64,000 nt of DNA from contig JAUJNX010000005.1 in assembly GCA_030447925.1 (NCBI GenBank), positions 124,001 through 188,000 of the forward strand, written 5' to 3'. Source of the DNA: Egibacteraceae bacterium (GTDB lineage: Bacteria > Actinomycetota > Nitriliruptoria > Euzebyales > Egibacteraceae). The notes under the pieces were generated by a model. It did no database searches and had not been told where the DNA came from. It saw only the letters and a list, made by a program, of their open reading frames with translations. Numbering within the stretch: the first letter of the stretch is position 1; every line of letters starts with the position of its first letter. Shown here piece by piece: positions 7,378-17,048 of the stretch. The translations under genes and the position numbers were made by a program.

Positions 7378-8589
7378 ATGGACCAGGCCCGGCAGTTCGG
7401 ACGGATCGCCGCCGTCCTCCTCGTGATCGCGCTCGCACAGGTTCCCGCCGCCCCCGCGACCGCGGTGCCGTCCGCGACGGGCGTGGACGTGTCCAACTAC
7501 CAGGGCGACGTCGACTTCGCCCAGGTCCGCGCGTCGGGCTCGACCTTCGCCTTCGTCCTGGCGACCGACGGGACGACGTTCGCGAGCCCCACCTTCCCCG
7601 ACCAGTACAGCGACGCCCGGGCTGCGGGCATGTTCCGCGGCGCCTACCACTTCGCCCGCCCGTCGGCCTCCACCGGCGCCGCACAGGCCGACCGCTTCCT
7701 CGACGTCATCGGCTGGGTCCGCGACCCCGCGGAGCGCGACGGGTTCACCCTGCCACCGGTCCTGGACTACGAGGACGTCGACGGCACCTGCGCCGGGCTC
7801 TCCCCGCAGCAGCACGTCGACTGGATCCGCTCGTTCATCGACCGCGTCCACGAGCGCACGGGCCGCAACCCGATCATCTACACCAACCGGGGCACCTGGC
7901 AGGCCTGCACCGGCGACACGGCCGCCTTCCGGGACTACCGCCTGTGGGTGGCGGAGTGGGGCGTCGCCGCGCCGACCCTGTTCGGCGGCTGGCCGCGGTA
8001 CAGCTTCTGGCAGACCACCGACTCGGGATCGGTGCCGGGGATCACCGGGCCCGTCGACCTCAACGTCTACGAGGGCGAGATCACCCTCCAGCAGCTCGCC
8101 GACGCGGGGGTCCCGCCCCCCGCGCCCACGCAGGGCGGCACGATCGAGCCGACCACCGGCTGGGTCTCCAGCCAGATCGGCAACCGCTGCCCCGCCCCCG
8201 ACGCCGACCACTACGGCATCGACATCGCCGCCGACCCGTGGACCCCGGTCCTCAGCGTCTACGACGGGACCGTGGAGGCGATCGTGCCGGCCGCCATCGG
8301 CGGCGCCGCCGGCAACCACGTCGTCGTCGCCCACCGCAACGGCTGGGTCAGCAAGTACTTCCACCTGGCGGCGTTCCAGGGCGGCCTGCAGGTCGGCCAG
8401 GCGATCGCCAAGGGCGGCGGCGTCGGGTTCGTCGGCGACACCGGGGCCGGGACCGGACCGCACCTGCACTTCGAGATGCGCCAGCTCGGCAGCGTGGTCC
8501 TGTCCGCGGAGATGAACGCCCACTACGCCTGCGGCCGGTGGGTGGACCGCGGGCAGCCCAGCTCCGTCGTCTACGACGGCCTCGGCTAG
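7378..8589 (+). CDS. Secreted GH25 lysozyme-M23 endopeptidase fusion
   Basis: 403 residues from ATG 7378, chosen over an in-frame TTG because GGAGG sits seven bases upstream. A signal peptide ending near PATAVPSATG (residues ~1-32) is followed by a glycoside hydrolase 25 domain (~33-240). That domain begins GVDVSNYQGDVDFAQV and contains the catalytic acidic pair in PPVLDYEDVDG, plus YTNRGTW and WQTTDSG. Then comes an M23/LytM peptidase domain (~250-390) with HYGIDIAADPWTPV and HLHFEM, both zinc-ligand motifs intact. The pairing cuts both glycan strands and peptide cross-links of peptidoglycan, a plausible cell-separation or remodelling autolysin. A TTGACA at 7320-7325 may belong to its promoter. 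Confidence 0.9.
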   Translation: MDQARQFGRIAAVLLVIALAQVPAAPATAVPSATGVDVSNYQGDVDFAQVRASGSTFAFVLATDGTTFASPTFPDQYSDARAAGMFRGAYHFARPSASTGAAQADRFLDVIGWVRDPAERDGFTLPPVLDYEDVDGTCAGLSPQQHVDWIRSFIDRVHERTGRNPIIYTNRGTWQACTGDTAAFRDYRLWVAEWGVAAPTLFGGWPRYSFWQTTDSGSVPGITGPVDLNVYEGEITLQQLADAGVPPPAPTQGGTIEPTTGWVSSQIGNRCPAPDADHYGIDIAADPWTPVLSVYDGTVEAIVPAAIGGAAGNHVVVAHRNGWVSKYFHLAAFQGGLQVGQAIAKGGGVGFVGDTGAGTGPHLHFEMRQLGSVVLSAEMNAHYACGRWVDRGQPSSVVYDGLG

Positions 8590-8615
8590 GGACCTCGGGG
8601 CCAGGAACCCCGGGC

Positions 8616-8621
8616 TACGAT
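8616..8621 (+). promoter_or_regulatory. -10 box, leaderless proC
   Basis: TACGAT six bases before the proC ATG at 8628, with no Shine-Dalgarno between. It lies just downstream of a CGGGG/CCCCG hairpin that may end the lysozyme transcript. Confidence 0.6.
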
Positions 8622-8627
8622 CCCGGC

Positions 8628-9434
8628 ATGGAGGCCTCGCTCGCGATCCTGGGGACCGGCCGGCTGGGGGAGGCGCTGCTGGACGGGCTCCTGCGCTCCG
8701 GTGGCGCGACCCCCGCGCAGGTGCGCTGCGTCGTGCGCCGGGCGTCGCGCGCGGCCGAGCTGACCGCCCGCCACGGCGTGCGCGCCGACACCGACGCCAA
8801 GGCGGCGGCGGCCGAGGCCGACGTCCTCGTCCTGGCCGTGAAGCCCCAGAACCTGCGCGCCCTGCTCGAGGACATCGCGCCCAAGGTGACGGCGCGCCAG
8901 ACGGTGATCTCCTTCGTCGCGGGCGTGCCCACCCGCGTGATCGAGGAACTGCTGGGTGAGGTCCCCGTCGTCCGGGTCATGTCCAACACCCCGGTCCAGG
9001 TCGACGAGGCCATGAGCGCCATCTCCGCCGGCCGGTACGCCGGCAGCGAGCACCTGGGCGTCGCCGAGGCGATCCTGTCGCGCGTCGGCCGGGTCGTGCA
9101 CCTCGGCGAGGAGCACCTCGACGCCGTCACCGCCCTGTCGGGCTCCGGCCCCGCCTACTTCTTCCTGCTGGCCGAGGCGATGATCGACGCCGGGATCCTC
9201 CTGGGCCTGTCGCGCGACATCGCGACCGAGCTGATCATCCAGACCATGGTCGGCAGCGCCAAGATGCTGCGCGACAGCGGGCGCCACCCCGTCGAGCTGC
9301 GCGAGGCCGTGACCTCGCCGGGCGGTACGACCATCGCGGCGGTCCGCGTGCTGGAGGAGGAGCGGGTCCGCGCCGCGTTCCTCAACGCCATCGAGGCGGC
9401 CCGCGACCGCGCGACGGAGCTCGCGGGCGGCTAG
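8628..9434 (+). CDS. proC: Pyrroline-5-carboxylate reductase
   Basis: 268 residues. It reduces 1-pyrroline-5-carboxylate to proline with NAD(P)H in the cytoplasm. The N-terminal Rossmann motif is LAILGTGRLGEALLDGLL, followed by DVLVLAVKPQNL, VISFVAGVPT and VVRVMSNTPVQVDEAMSAIS; the C-terminal helical domain carries LSGSGPAYFFLLAEAM and the signature block EAVTSPGGTTIAAVRVLEE. ATG 8628 was chosen because the fold begins immediately and TACGAT lies six bases upstream. The gene is conserved at this position in M. tuberculosis (Rv0500). Confidence 0.95.
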   Translation: MEASLAILGTGRLGEALLDGLLRSGGATPAQVRCVVRRASRAAELTARHGVRADTDAKAAAAEADVLVLAVKPQNLRALLEDIAPKVTARQTVISFVAGVPTRVIEELLGEVPVVRVMSNTPVQVDEAMSAISAGRYAGSEHLGVAEAILSRVGRVVHLGEEHLDAVTALSGSGPAYFFLLAEAMIDAGILLGLSRDIATELIIQTMVGSAKMLRDSGRHPVELREAVTSPGGTTIAAVRVLEEERVRAAFLNAIEAARDRATELAGG

Positions 9435-9450
9435 CCCCGTTCAGCGGGGC
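9434..9450. terminator. Hairpin between convergent proC and GGDEF-EAL genes
   Basis: GCCCCG (9434-9439) and CGGGGC (9445-9450) flank a five-base loop. The hairpin overlaps the end of proC and the last codons of the opposing gene, so it could serve both. Confidence 0.45.
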
Positions 9451-11915
9451 AGGAGCAGCCCGCTGGCGCGCACGGGGGCGGCGTAGGGCCCGGGCCTGCC
9501 GAGGTGGAACCCCTGTGCGTAGCGGCAGCCCAGGGCGCGCAGGCGGCGCGACTGCTCCGCCCGCTCGACGCCCTCGGCCACCACCTCCAGACCCAGGTTG
9601 TGCGCGAGGCCCACCACCAGCCCGACGATGGCGTCGTCCTGGGTGCTGTCGCCCAGCCCGGCGACGAAGCTGCGGTCGATCTTCAGCGCGTCCACGGGGA
9701 ACTGGCGCAGGTGGGCCAGCGACGACCAGCCGGTCCCGAAGTCGTCGATGGCCAGGTGCACGCCCAGGCGGTGCAGCTCCTGGAGCGTGCGGGCGGCCTC
9801 GCGCAGGTCGCGCATGATCGCGGTCTCGGTGATCTCCAGCCAGAGGGCGTCGGGCGGCAGGTGCGTCCTGCGCAGCACGTCGGCGACGGTGGCGGCCAGG
9901 CGCGGGTCGGCGAGCTGGTGCGCCGACAGGTTCACCGCGACCGAGGTCGACGCGGTCGTCCCCGTGCGCCGCCACGCCGCCGCCTGCCGGCACGCCTGCT
10001 CCAGGACCCAGGCCCCGAGCGGCACGACCAGCCCGCTGTCCTCCGCGACGGGGATGAAGTCGCCGGGCAGGAGCAGCCCGCGGGTGGGGTGCTGCCAGCG
10101 CACCAGCGCCTCCATCGACGGGACCTGCCCGTCGCCGAGGTCGACGATGGGCTGGTAGTGCAGGACCAGCTCGTCGCCGCCGATCGCCCGCCGGAGGTCC
10201 TCGCGCGTGTCCAGCTCGCTGGCCATGTCCTGGCGCAGGGTCTCGTCGAAGACCTCCCAGCGCGCCCGGCCGCGCTGCTTCGCCCGGTACATGGCCATGT
10301 CGGCGTCGCGGAGCAGCTCGTCGGGGTCGGTGTGGGCGTGCTGCGCCACGGCCACCCCCACGCTGGCGCCGATGTTGACCAGCCGCCGCGCGCCCCCGCC
10401 GCCGGGCACCGCGAGTGGTTCCTCCAGGCCGGCCAGGACGCGGCGGGCGACCTCGACCGCGCCGGCGCGGTCGGGCGTGCGGGGGGCCACCACGACGAAC
10501 TCGTCACCGGCCAGCCGGCCGACCACGTCGGTGTCGCGCACCGCCTGCCGCAGGCGGGCGGCGACCCCGCACAGCAGCACGTCGCCGGCCTCGTGGCCCA
10601 GCGAGTCGTTCACGACCTTGAAGCCGTCCAGGTCGACGAACAGCACGGCCGGCAGCGGCCCCCCCGCGCGGGCGTCGGCGAGCTCGGCGGCGATGCGGGC
10701 GAGCACCGCGGCGCGGTTGGGCAGCCCCGTGAGGGTGTCGTGGGCGGCCTGGTGCGCCAGGCGCTCGGTGGCCGCCTGGGTGGTCGCCAGGGTGTCGTTG
10801 AGCGCGCGGCCGACGAAGTCCAGCTCGTCGCGGGTGCCGACCTCGACCCGGCTGGACAGCTCACCCGCCGACACGGCGCGCAGCACGCCGACCAGCCGGC
10901 GCACGGGCGTCGCCACCGACAGGTAGAAGCCGATGAACAGGTACAGGGCGACGGCGGCGGCGACCAGCGCGACGATCTCGATGCTGCGGGCGCCGGCCGC
11001 GAAGCCGTCGATGCGGGTCACGAGCAGGCCGTCGAGCTCACCGGCGACGGCGTGGGCGAACGCCTCCGCCTCTGCGCGGAACGCGTCCGCCGCGTCCGGG
11101 TCGACGTCCTCCACGCGGCCGCTGCGGGTGGTGCTGGTGATCGTGGCGATGACCCGCTGCGCCTCGACGTCGACGGCGGCGAAGCCGTCGCCGGCCAGCA
11201 CCGGCAGCGTGGCGCTGCGGGTGCTGCGGGCGGCGGTCTCCAGGCCGCTGGCGACGTCGTCGCGGGTGCTGACCAGGGCCCCGTTGTCCAGGCCGAGGTC
11301 GATGAGCACCTCGGTGCGCTCGCGGCCGATGTCGCGCCGGGCCAGCACCGTGCGGTCGATCATGCGCCCGGCCACGTCCATCGCGACGGGCAGCCGGAAC
11401 TGCAGGGTGTCCATGAGGTAGTAGGTGTCCAGGTCGGGGTCCAGCGTCAGGTTGGACGCGTCGCCGACGTGGACGATCAGGTCGCGCAGCCCCTCGGTGG
11501 CGGCGTTGAACCGCGCGAAGGCCTGCTCCGGGTCGCGGCTGTCGCGCGCGTGCCCGACCTGGCCGCGCACCTCCTGCCAGTGGGCCGCGGTCTCCAGCAT
11601 CGCCCCGTGCCGGGCGTCGGCGGCGTCCACGCGGGCGACCGCCGCGTCCAGCGCGCGGTCGTCGGGGGCCTGGCGCAGGACCATGCGGTGGCGGGCCTCG
11701 GCGCTGCGGGCCGTCAGCTCGACCAGGGGGACCATCAGGGTGACGCCGACGCGCTCGCGCGCGCTGAAGGCGATGCGGTCGTTCTGCAGCTGCACGTAGG
11801 CGCGGGCCACGAACCCGAGCGGCAGGAGCAGGACCAGGCCGACGACGGCGAACTTCTGCGCGTAGCGCAGCCGGCCCACCAGGTGGGCGGCCGGGAGGAA
11901 GATCGCGCGCATCAT
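9441..11915 (-). CDS. Membrane-anchored GGDEF-EAL cyclic-di-GMP protein
   Basis: About 824 residues if started at ATG 11915 (a GTG 54 bases upstream is possible). One N-terminal membrane helix (AVVGLVLLLPLGFVARAYV), a ~300-residue four-helix-type extracytoplasmic sensor, a second helix (IVALVAAAVALYLFIGFYLSV), a HAMP linker, a GGDEF domain (DTLTGLPNRAAVL, FVDLDGFKVVND, GRLAGDEFVVV) and an EAL domain (MEALVRWQHPTRG, VNLSAHQL, LEITETA, AIDDFGTGWSSL, VVAEGVE, CRYAQGFHLGRP). The GGDEF signature reads AGDEF, a tolerated variant; the EAL ligands look complete, so phosphodiesterase activity is likely. A lone regulatory gene; the ligand of the sensor is unknown. Confidence 0.9.
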   Translation of the reverse strand: MMRAIFLPAAHLVGRLRYAQKFAVVGLVLLLPLGFVARAYVQLQNDRIAFSARERVGVTLMVPLVELTARSAEARHRMVLRQAPDDRALDAAVARVDAADARHGAMLETAAHWQEVRGQVGHARDSRDPEQAFARFNAATEGLRDLIVHVGDASNLTLDPDLDTYYLMDTLQFRLPVAMDVAGRMIDRTVLARRDIGRERTEVLIDLGLDNGALVSTRDDVASGLETAARSTRSATLPVLAGDGFAAVDVEAQRVIATITSTTRSGRVEDVDPDAADAFRAEAEAFAHAVAGELDGLLVTRIDGFAAGARSIEIVALVAAAVALYLFIGFYLSVATPVRRLVGVLRAVSAGELSSRVEVGTRDELDFVGRALNDTLATTQAATERLAHQAAHDTLTGLPNRAAVLARIAAELADARAGGPLPAVLFVDLDGFKVVNDSLGHEAGDVLLCGVAARLRQAVRDTDVVGRLAGDEFVVVAPRTPDRAGAVEVARRVLAGLEEPLAVPGGGGARRLVNIGASVGVAVAQHAHTDPDELLRDADMAMYRAKQRGRARWEVFDETLRQDMASELDTREDLRRAIGGDELVLHYQPIVDLGDGQVPSMEALVRWQHPTRGLLLPGDFIPVAEDSGLVVPLGAWVLEQACRQAAAWRRTGTTASTSVAVNLSAHQLADPRLAATVADVLRRTHLPPDALWLEITETAIMRDLREAARTLQELHRLGVHLAIDDFGTGWSSLAHLRQFPVDALKIDRSFVAGLGDSTQDDAIVGLVVGLAHNLGLEVVAEGVERAEQSRRLRALGCRYAQGFHLGRPGPYAAPVRASGLLLPR

Positions 11916-12013
11916 GGGAGGTCGGCGCGCCCGCGAGGGACTTGAGGAACGGGGGCCCCGCGGGAACACCCGCGGTGGGGCGATGGTTTACACAGCGGTA
12001 ACCACGAGGGTCG

Positions 12014-12041
12014 TTGCGCGGGGACATGCCACAGGTAGGGT
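12014..12041 (+). promoter_or_regulatory. Promoter of the small Cys-pair protein
   Basis: TTGCGC (12014-12019), 16 bases, TAGGGT (12036-12041). The predicted transcript has a ~30-base leader with CGGAGA just ahead of the ATG at 12079. Confidence 0.5.
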
Positions 12042-12078
12042 GGCGCCCCGTGGACGACGATCCGGCATCGGAGATCCC

Positions 12079-12372
12079 ATGACCCGCACGTCCGCCGCCG
12101 CCGCCAGCACCGTCCTGTCGGAGTTCGACAACGCCTGGCGGGACGACGTCCCCGTCTTCGCCTGCTGCCGCCGGTCGGTGGCCACCGCCGTCGAGAAGGT
12201 CGACCTCGCCGAGGTCGCGACCCTCGACGTGACGGCTCGCGTCACGGCCATCCGCGACGCGGTCGAGTCCGACAACCCCGGGTACCTGTCGTCGCACCGG
12301 TGCTGCGCCGGGCACCTCGCCAACGTCGCCTTCGACCTCCCGGACCTCCTGGCCCCGGCCAAGTCGTCCTAG
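12079..12372 (+). CDS. Small cytoplasmic protein with two Cys-Cys motifs, unknown function
   Basis: 97 residues from ATG 12079, chosen for the CGGAGA site five bases upstream and the promoter at 12014-12041. No signal peptide or membrane segment. Two vicinal cysteine pairs stand out: VFACCRRS near residue 28 and SSHRCCAGHLANV near residue 78, the second flanked by two histidines. That is the pattern of a metal- or Fe-S-binding or redox-active site (inference). An acidic helical middle segment separates them. I do not recognise a family. It is a monocistronic unit closed by a good terminator. Confidence 0.6.
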   Translation: MTRTSAAAASTVLSEFDNAWRDDVPVFACCRRSVATAVEKVDLAEVATLDVTARVTAIRDAVESDNPGYLSSHRCCAGHLANVAFDLPDLLAPAKSS

Positions 12373-12393
12373 ACGCGCACCACCCGACCTGAG

Positions 12394-12416
12394 CGGCGCC
12401 CTCCGGGGCGCCGTTT
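12394..12416 (+). terminator. Intrinsic terminator
   Basis: CGGCGCCC (12394-12401), loop TCCG, GGGCGCCG (12406-12413), then TTT. It uses the same UNCG-type loop as the hairpin at 1349-1376 and ends the small Cys-pair gene. Confidence 0.75.
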
Positions 12417-12509
12417 CGCGTTCCGGGCCCGCCGCTACAGTGGCCGTCCCGCCGCGTGCGAGGGGTCCGCGGGGCGGCGCGAACCACCCCCCTGGTCTGG
12501 AGGAGCACC

Positions 12510-13912
12510 CTGCGCGCGTCCGCGTCCCACCTGGTCCGCCGGGGCGGTGCCGCCCTGGCGCTGGCCGCGGCCCTCACCGCCTGCTCGGGCGGCGAGGCCC
12601 CCCTCGTCGAGGTCGAGCCGGTCACCTCCGGCGAGGTCGCCGCCACCGTCTCCGCCCCCGCGCGCGTCGACCCGGCCGCCCGCCAGGACGTCGCCGCGTC
12701 GGTCTCCGGCGTGGTCGTGGCGCTGAACGCCGCCGACGGCGCCGCCGTCCAGGCCGGGCAGGAGATCGTCCGGCTGGAGTCCAGCCAGGTGGCCGCCGCC
12801 CAGGAGCAGGCGTCGGTGGCCCAGGCCGCCGCCCAGGGCCTCGGCGGCATCCAGGTCGACGGCGGCGACGGCGCGGTCCGGGCCGCCGAGGAGGTCGTCG
12901 CCGACCTCGACGCCCGCTCCCGGCCCAACATCGACGCCGCGCGCGACCAGGCCGCCCAGATCGCCGACCCGCAGCAGCGCGCCGCGGCCGAGGCCGCCGT
13001 CACCGCGCTGGAGGCGAGCTACCTCAACACCCGCGCCGCGCTGCTGGCCAGCGCCCACGCGCTGGCACAGCAGCAGGCCGCGGTGAGCGCGTCGCTCACC
13101 GAGGCGCTGAACCAGGCCGTCCTGCAGGCCACCGCGGGCCAGCGCGCGCAGGCGGAGGCGGCGGCGCGCCTGGCCACCGAGCAGGCCGCGGGCCTGTCGG
13201 TCGTCGCGCCGTTCGCGGGCGTCGTGAGCCTGGGCGAGGCGGCCGCGACCGACGGCGGCGCGGCGGCGGGGCTGGGGGCGCTGGCGGGCGGCGACGCCGG
13301 GTTCGACGTCGGCGCGCTGTCGGGCGCGCTGCCCGGGCTCGCCGGCGGCGAGGGCGGCGGGACCCTGCGCGTGGGCGCGCCGGTCACCGCGGGCCAGACG
13401 CTGTTCACCCTCTACGACCTGTCGGCGCGCTACGTCGACGCCGACGTCGACGAGGTCGACGCGCCCAGCGTGCGCGCGGGCCAGCGCGCCATCGTGCTGG
13501 TCGACGCCTTCCCCGAGGTCACCTTCACCGGCACCGTCGAGTCGGTCGCCGTCGAGGCCGCGACCACCGAGGCGGGCGGGGTCGGCTACCCCACCCGCGT
13601 CCGCATCACCGGCGTCGAGGGCGGCGACGACGCCGTGCTGGACCGGCTGCTCGTCGGCCAGACCGCCAGCGCGGAGATCGTGACCGACACCACCCAGGCC
13701 GACCTCGTCGTCCCGTCGCGGGCGGTCCTGGACCGCGAGGCCGGGACGGTCGTCCTGGTCGTCCGCGACGGCCGCGTCGCCGAGGTGCCCGTCCGCACCG
13801 TCACGCTGGGCGAGGAGGCCGCCGCGGTCGAGGGCGACCTGGCCGAGGGCGACGAGGTCGTCGTCGCCGGCTACGAGGACCTGGTCGACGGCGCCGCGGT
13901 GCGGGTGGCGCC

Positions 13913-13916
<4 letters not shown>
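12510..13916 (+). CDS. MacA/HlyD-type periplasmic adaptor lipoprotein
   Basis: About 468 residues. The best start is CTG 12510, preceded by GGAGGA at 12499-12504, with the signal sequence beginning directly after it; a GTG at 12456 lacks a ribosome-binding site. Signal peptide with lipobox LTAC, then a biotinyl-lipoyl barrel (VSGVVVALNAADGAAVQAGQEIVRLES), a long Ala/Gln-rich helical hairpin, the returning lipoyl half (LSVVAPFAGVVSLGEAA) and beta-barrel/membrane-proximal domains. It should link the ATPase-permease pair encoded just downstream to extracytoplasmic substrate, as MacA does in MacAB. Gly/Ala-rich insert near residues 235-275. Substrate unknown. Confidence 0.8.
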
Positions 13917-14673
<757 letters not shown>

Positions 14674-14677
<4 letters not shown>

Positions 14678-15858
14678 ACCTGCGCGAGGCGTTCCGGGTC
14701 GCGGCGACCGCGATCGCGGCCAACCGGCTGCGCGCGGGGCTCACCGTCCTGGGCGTCGTCATCGGCGTCATGTCGGTGGTGCTGCTGGTCGCCGTCGGCA
14801 ACGGCGCGCGCGAGGAGGTCACCGCCGGGGTCGAGGGGCTGGGGTCCAACCTCCTGCTCGTCGTCCCCGGGTCCCTGGACTTCGGGGCGGCGCCGTCGCG
14901 CAGCCGCTTCACCCTGGACGACGTCGAGGAGCTGGAGCGCGCCGTGCGGGGCGACGGCGACGTCGCCGCCAACGTCACCTCCGGCGAGTTCGTCCGGTCC
15001 GCCGACGGCGAGAGCTTCACCTCCATCCTCGGGGTCACCGCCGGCTACAACGCGGTCACCAGCCGCCCCGTCGAGCGCGGCGAGGAGTTCCGCCAGACCG
15101 ACGTCGTCACCGGCCGGCGGGTGGCGATCGTCGGCGCCGAGGCCGCGACCGGTCTGTTCCCCGGGCGCGACCCGATCGGGCGGACCGTGACGATCGCGGG
15201 CCTGCGCTTCCGGGTCGTGGGCGTGCTCGAGCGCCAGGGCGCCACCCTGGGGGTCAGCCGCGACACCGAGGTGCTGGTCCCCATCACCGCGGCCCAGCGG
15301 CTGTTCGGCACCCGCCGGGTCGACACGATCGTCGTGTCGGCGCCCTCGACCGACGTGCTGCCCACCCTGTCCCGCCGCGTCGAGCAGGTGTTCGCCGAGC
15401 GCTTCGAGCCGGGGACCTTCAGCGTCCTGACCCAGGACCAGATCCTCGGCGTGCTCGGCGACGTCCTCGACACGCTCACGCTGGTCCTGGCCGCGATCGC
15501 GGGGATCAGCCTGCTCGTCGGCGGGGTCGGGGTGTCCAACATCATGCTCGTCAGCGTCCAGGAGCGGACCCGCGAGATCGGCCTGCGCAAGGCCCTGGGC
15601 GCACGCACCCGCGACGTCACGCTGCAGTTCCTGCTGGAGGCGGTCGTGCTCTGCGGCATCGGCGGGGTCGTCGGCATCGCGCTGGGCATCGGCCTGTCGG
15701 CCGTGGCCACCGCGCTCAGCCCGCTGCCCGCGGTGGTCACCGGCTGGTCGGTCGCCCTCGCCTTCGGTGTCAGCGTCACCGTCGGCGTCGTCTTCGGCGT
15801 CTTCCCCGCCCGCCGCGCCGGCCGCCTGGACCCCGTCACCGCCCTGCGCTACGAGTAG
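14674..15858 (+). CDS. MacB-like FtsX-fold ABC permease
   Basis: 394 residues, GTG start overlapping the ATPase gene. Layout is that of MacB permeases: membrane helix 1 (GLTVLGVVIGVMSVVLLVAVG, ~24-44), a large extracytoplasmic MacB_PCD domain (~45-265), then three helices with the FtsX signature SLLVGGVGVSNIMLVSVQERTREIGLRKALGARTRDV (given here in part) near residues 270-310, and C-terminal helices ending in PARRAGRLDPVTALRYE. It forms the membrane part of the tripartite-like exporter with the two preceding genes. In a Gram-positive envelope the system probably exports peptides or lipophilic compounds or handles cell-wall stress. Confidence 0.9.
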
Positions 15859-15872
15859 CCGTGGGGCGCGAC

Positions 15873-15878
15873 TAGCCT
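15873..15878 (+). promoter_or_regulatory. -10 box, leaderless acuC-like gene
   Basis: TAGCCT exactly six bases before ATG 15885, with no Shine-Dalgarno sequence. Confidence 0.6.
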
Positions 15879-15884
15879 GGCCCG

Positions 15885-17048
15885 ATGTCCAGCGCGCTGA
15901 TCTGGTCCGACGACCTCATCCAGTACGACTTCGGCGAGGACCACCCGCTGAAGCCGGTGCGGGTGGAGCTGACCGTCGCGCTGATCCGCTCCTGCGGGCT
16001 GACCGACGCGCCGGGTGTGGTGACCCTGCCGCGGGAGCCGTTCACCACCGACGACGTCCTGCGCGTCCACCGCCCCGACTACGTCGAGGCCGTCCAGCGG
16101 CTGTCCGCCGACCCCCGGTCCGGCGGCGGGGGGCGGTGGGGGCTGGGCGCCGGGGACACCCCCGTCTTCCGGGGCGCCCACGAGTCGTCGCTGGAGGTGT
16201 GCGGCGCGTCCGTGGCCGCCGCCAAGGCCGTGTGGGAGGGGCGGGTGGCCCACGCGTTCAACCCCGCCGGCGGGCTGCACCACGCGATGCCGGCCCGCGC
16301 GTCGGGCTTCTGCATCTACGACGACCCGGCCGCCGCGATCGACTGGCTGCTGCGCCACGGCGCGCGGCGGGTCGCCTACGTCGACGTCGACACCCACCAC
16401 GGCGACGGCGTGCAGGCGATGTTCTACGCCGACCCGCGGGTGCTGACGATCTCGCTGCACGAGAGCGGGCACTTCCTGTTCCCCGGCACCGGCTTCCCCT
16501 CCGAGGTCGGCGAGGGCGACGCGCGCGGCACGTCGCTCAACGTGCCCCTGGCGCCCACCACCCCGGGCGACGTGTACCTGGAGGCGTTCGACGCCGTCGT
16601 CCCCGACGCGCTCGACGCCTTCCGGCCCGACGTGCTCGTCACCCAGCTGGGCTGCGACACCCACGTCACCGACCCGCTGGCGCACCTGGCGCTGACCACC
16701 GACGACTACGCGGCGATCGCCGAGCGCCTCCGCGACCTCGCCGCCCGCTCCGCCGGTGGCCGCTGGGTCGCGATGGGCGGGGGCGGGTACCAGATCGCCT
16801 CGGTGGTCCCGCGCGCCTGGACGATCTACTTCGCCGAGCTCGTCGGGGAGCACCTCCCCGCCGAGGTGCCGTGGGACTGGCTGGCCCTGGCGGAGGAGCG
16901 CACCCGCGAGCGACCCCCGGCGCACTTCCTGGAGGGCGCGGTGGTCCTGTCCCCGGACCGCCACGAGCGCGTCCGGCGCGATGCGCGCGCCGCCGTCGAG
17001 GAGCTCAAGGCCGAGGCGTTCGACCTCCTCGACCAGGTGTCGACGTGA
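15885..17048 (+). CDS. Acetoin utilization protein AcuC-like (class I/II histone deacetylase family)
   Basis: 387 residues. The zinc-dependent deacetylase arginase-like fold is clear: DFGEDHPLKPVRVELT, HHAMPARASGFCIYDDPAAA (catalytic His region), VDVDTHHGDGVQAMFY (zinc-binding Asp/His), LHESGHFLFPGTG and QLGCDTHVTDPL. In Bacillus, AcuC deacetylates acetyl-CoA synthetase; here the substrate is probably also an acetylated lysine protein (inference). The stop overlaps the GTG of the next gene, so both are one transcription unit, apparently read from a leaderless promoter. Confidence 0.88.
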   Translation: MSSALIWSDDLIQYDFGEDHPLKPVRVELTVALIRSCGLTDAPGVVTLPREPFTTDDVLRVHRPDYVEAVQRLSADPRSGGGGRWGLGAGDTPVFRGAHESSLEVCGASVAAAKAVWEGRVAHAFNPAGGLHHAMPARASGFCIYDDPAAAIDWLLRHGARRVAYVDVDTHHGDGVQAMFYADPRVLTISLHESGHFLFPGTGFPSEVGEGDARGTSLNVPLAPTTPGDVYLEAFDAVVPDALDAFRPDVLVTQLGCDTHVTDPLAHLALTTDDYAAIAERLRDLAARSAGGRWVAMGGGGYQIASVVPRAWTIYFAELVGEHLPAEVPWDWLALAEERTRERPPAHFLEGAVVLSPDRHERVRRDARAAVEELKAEAFDLLDQVST

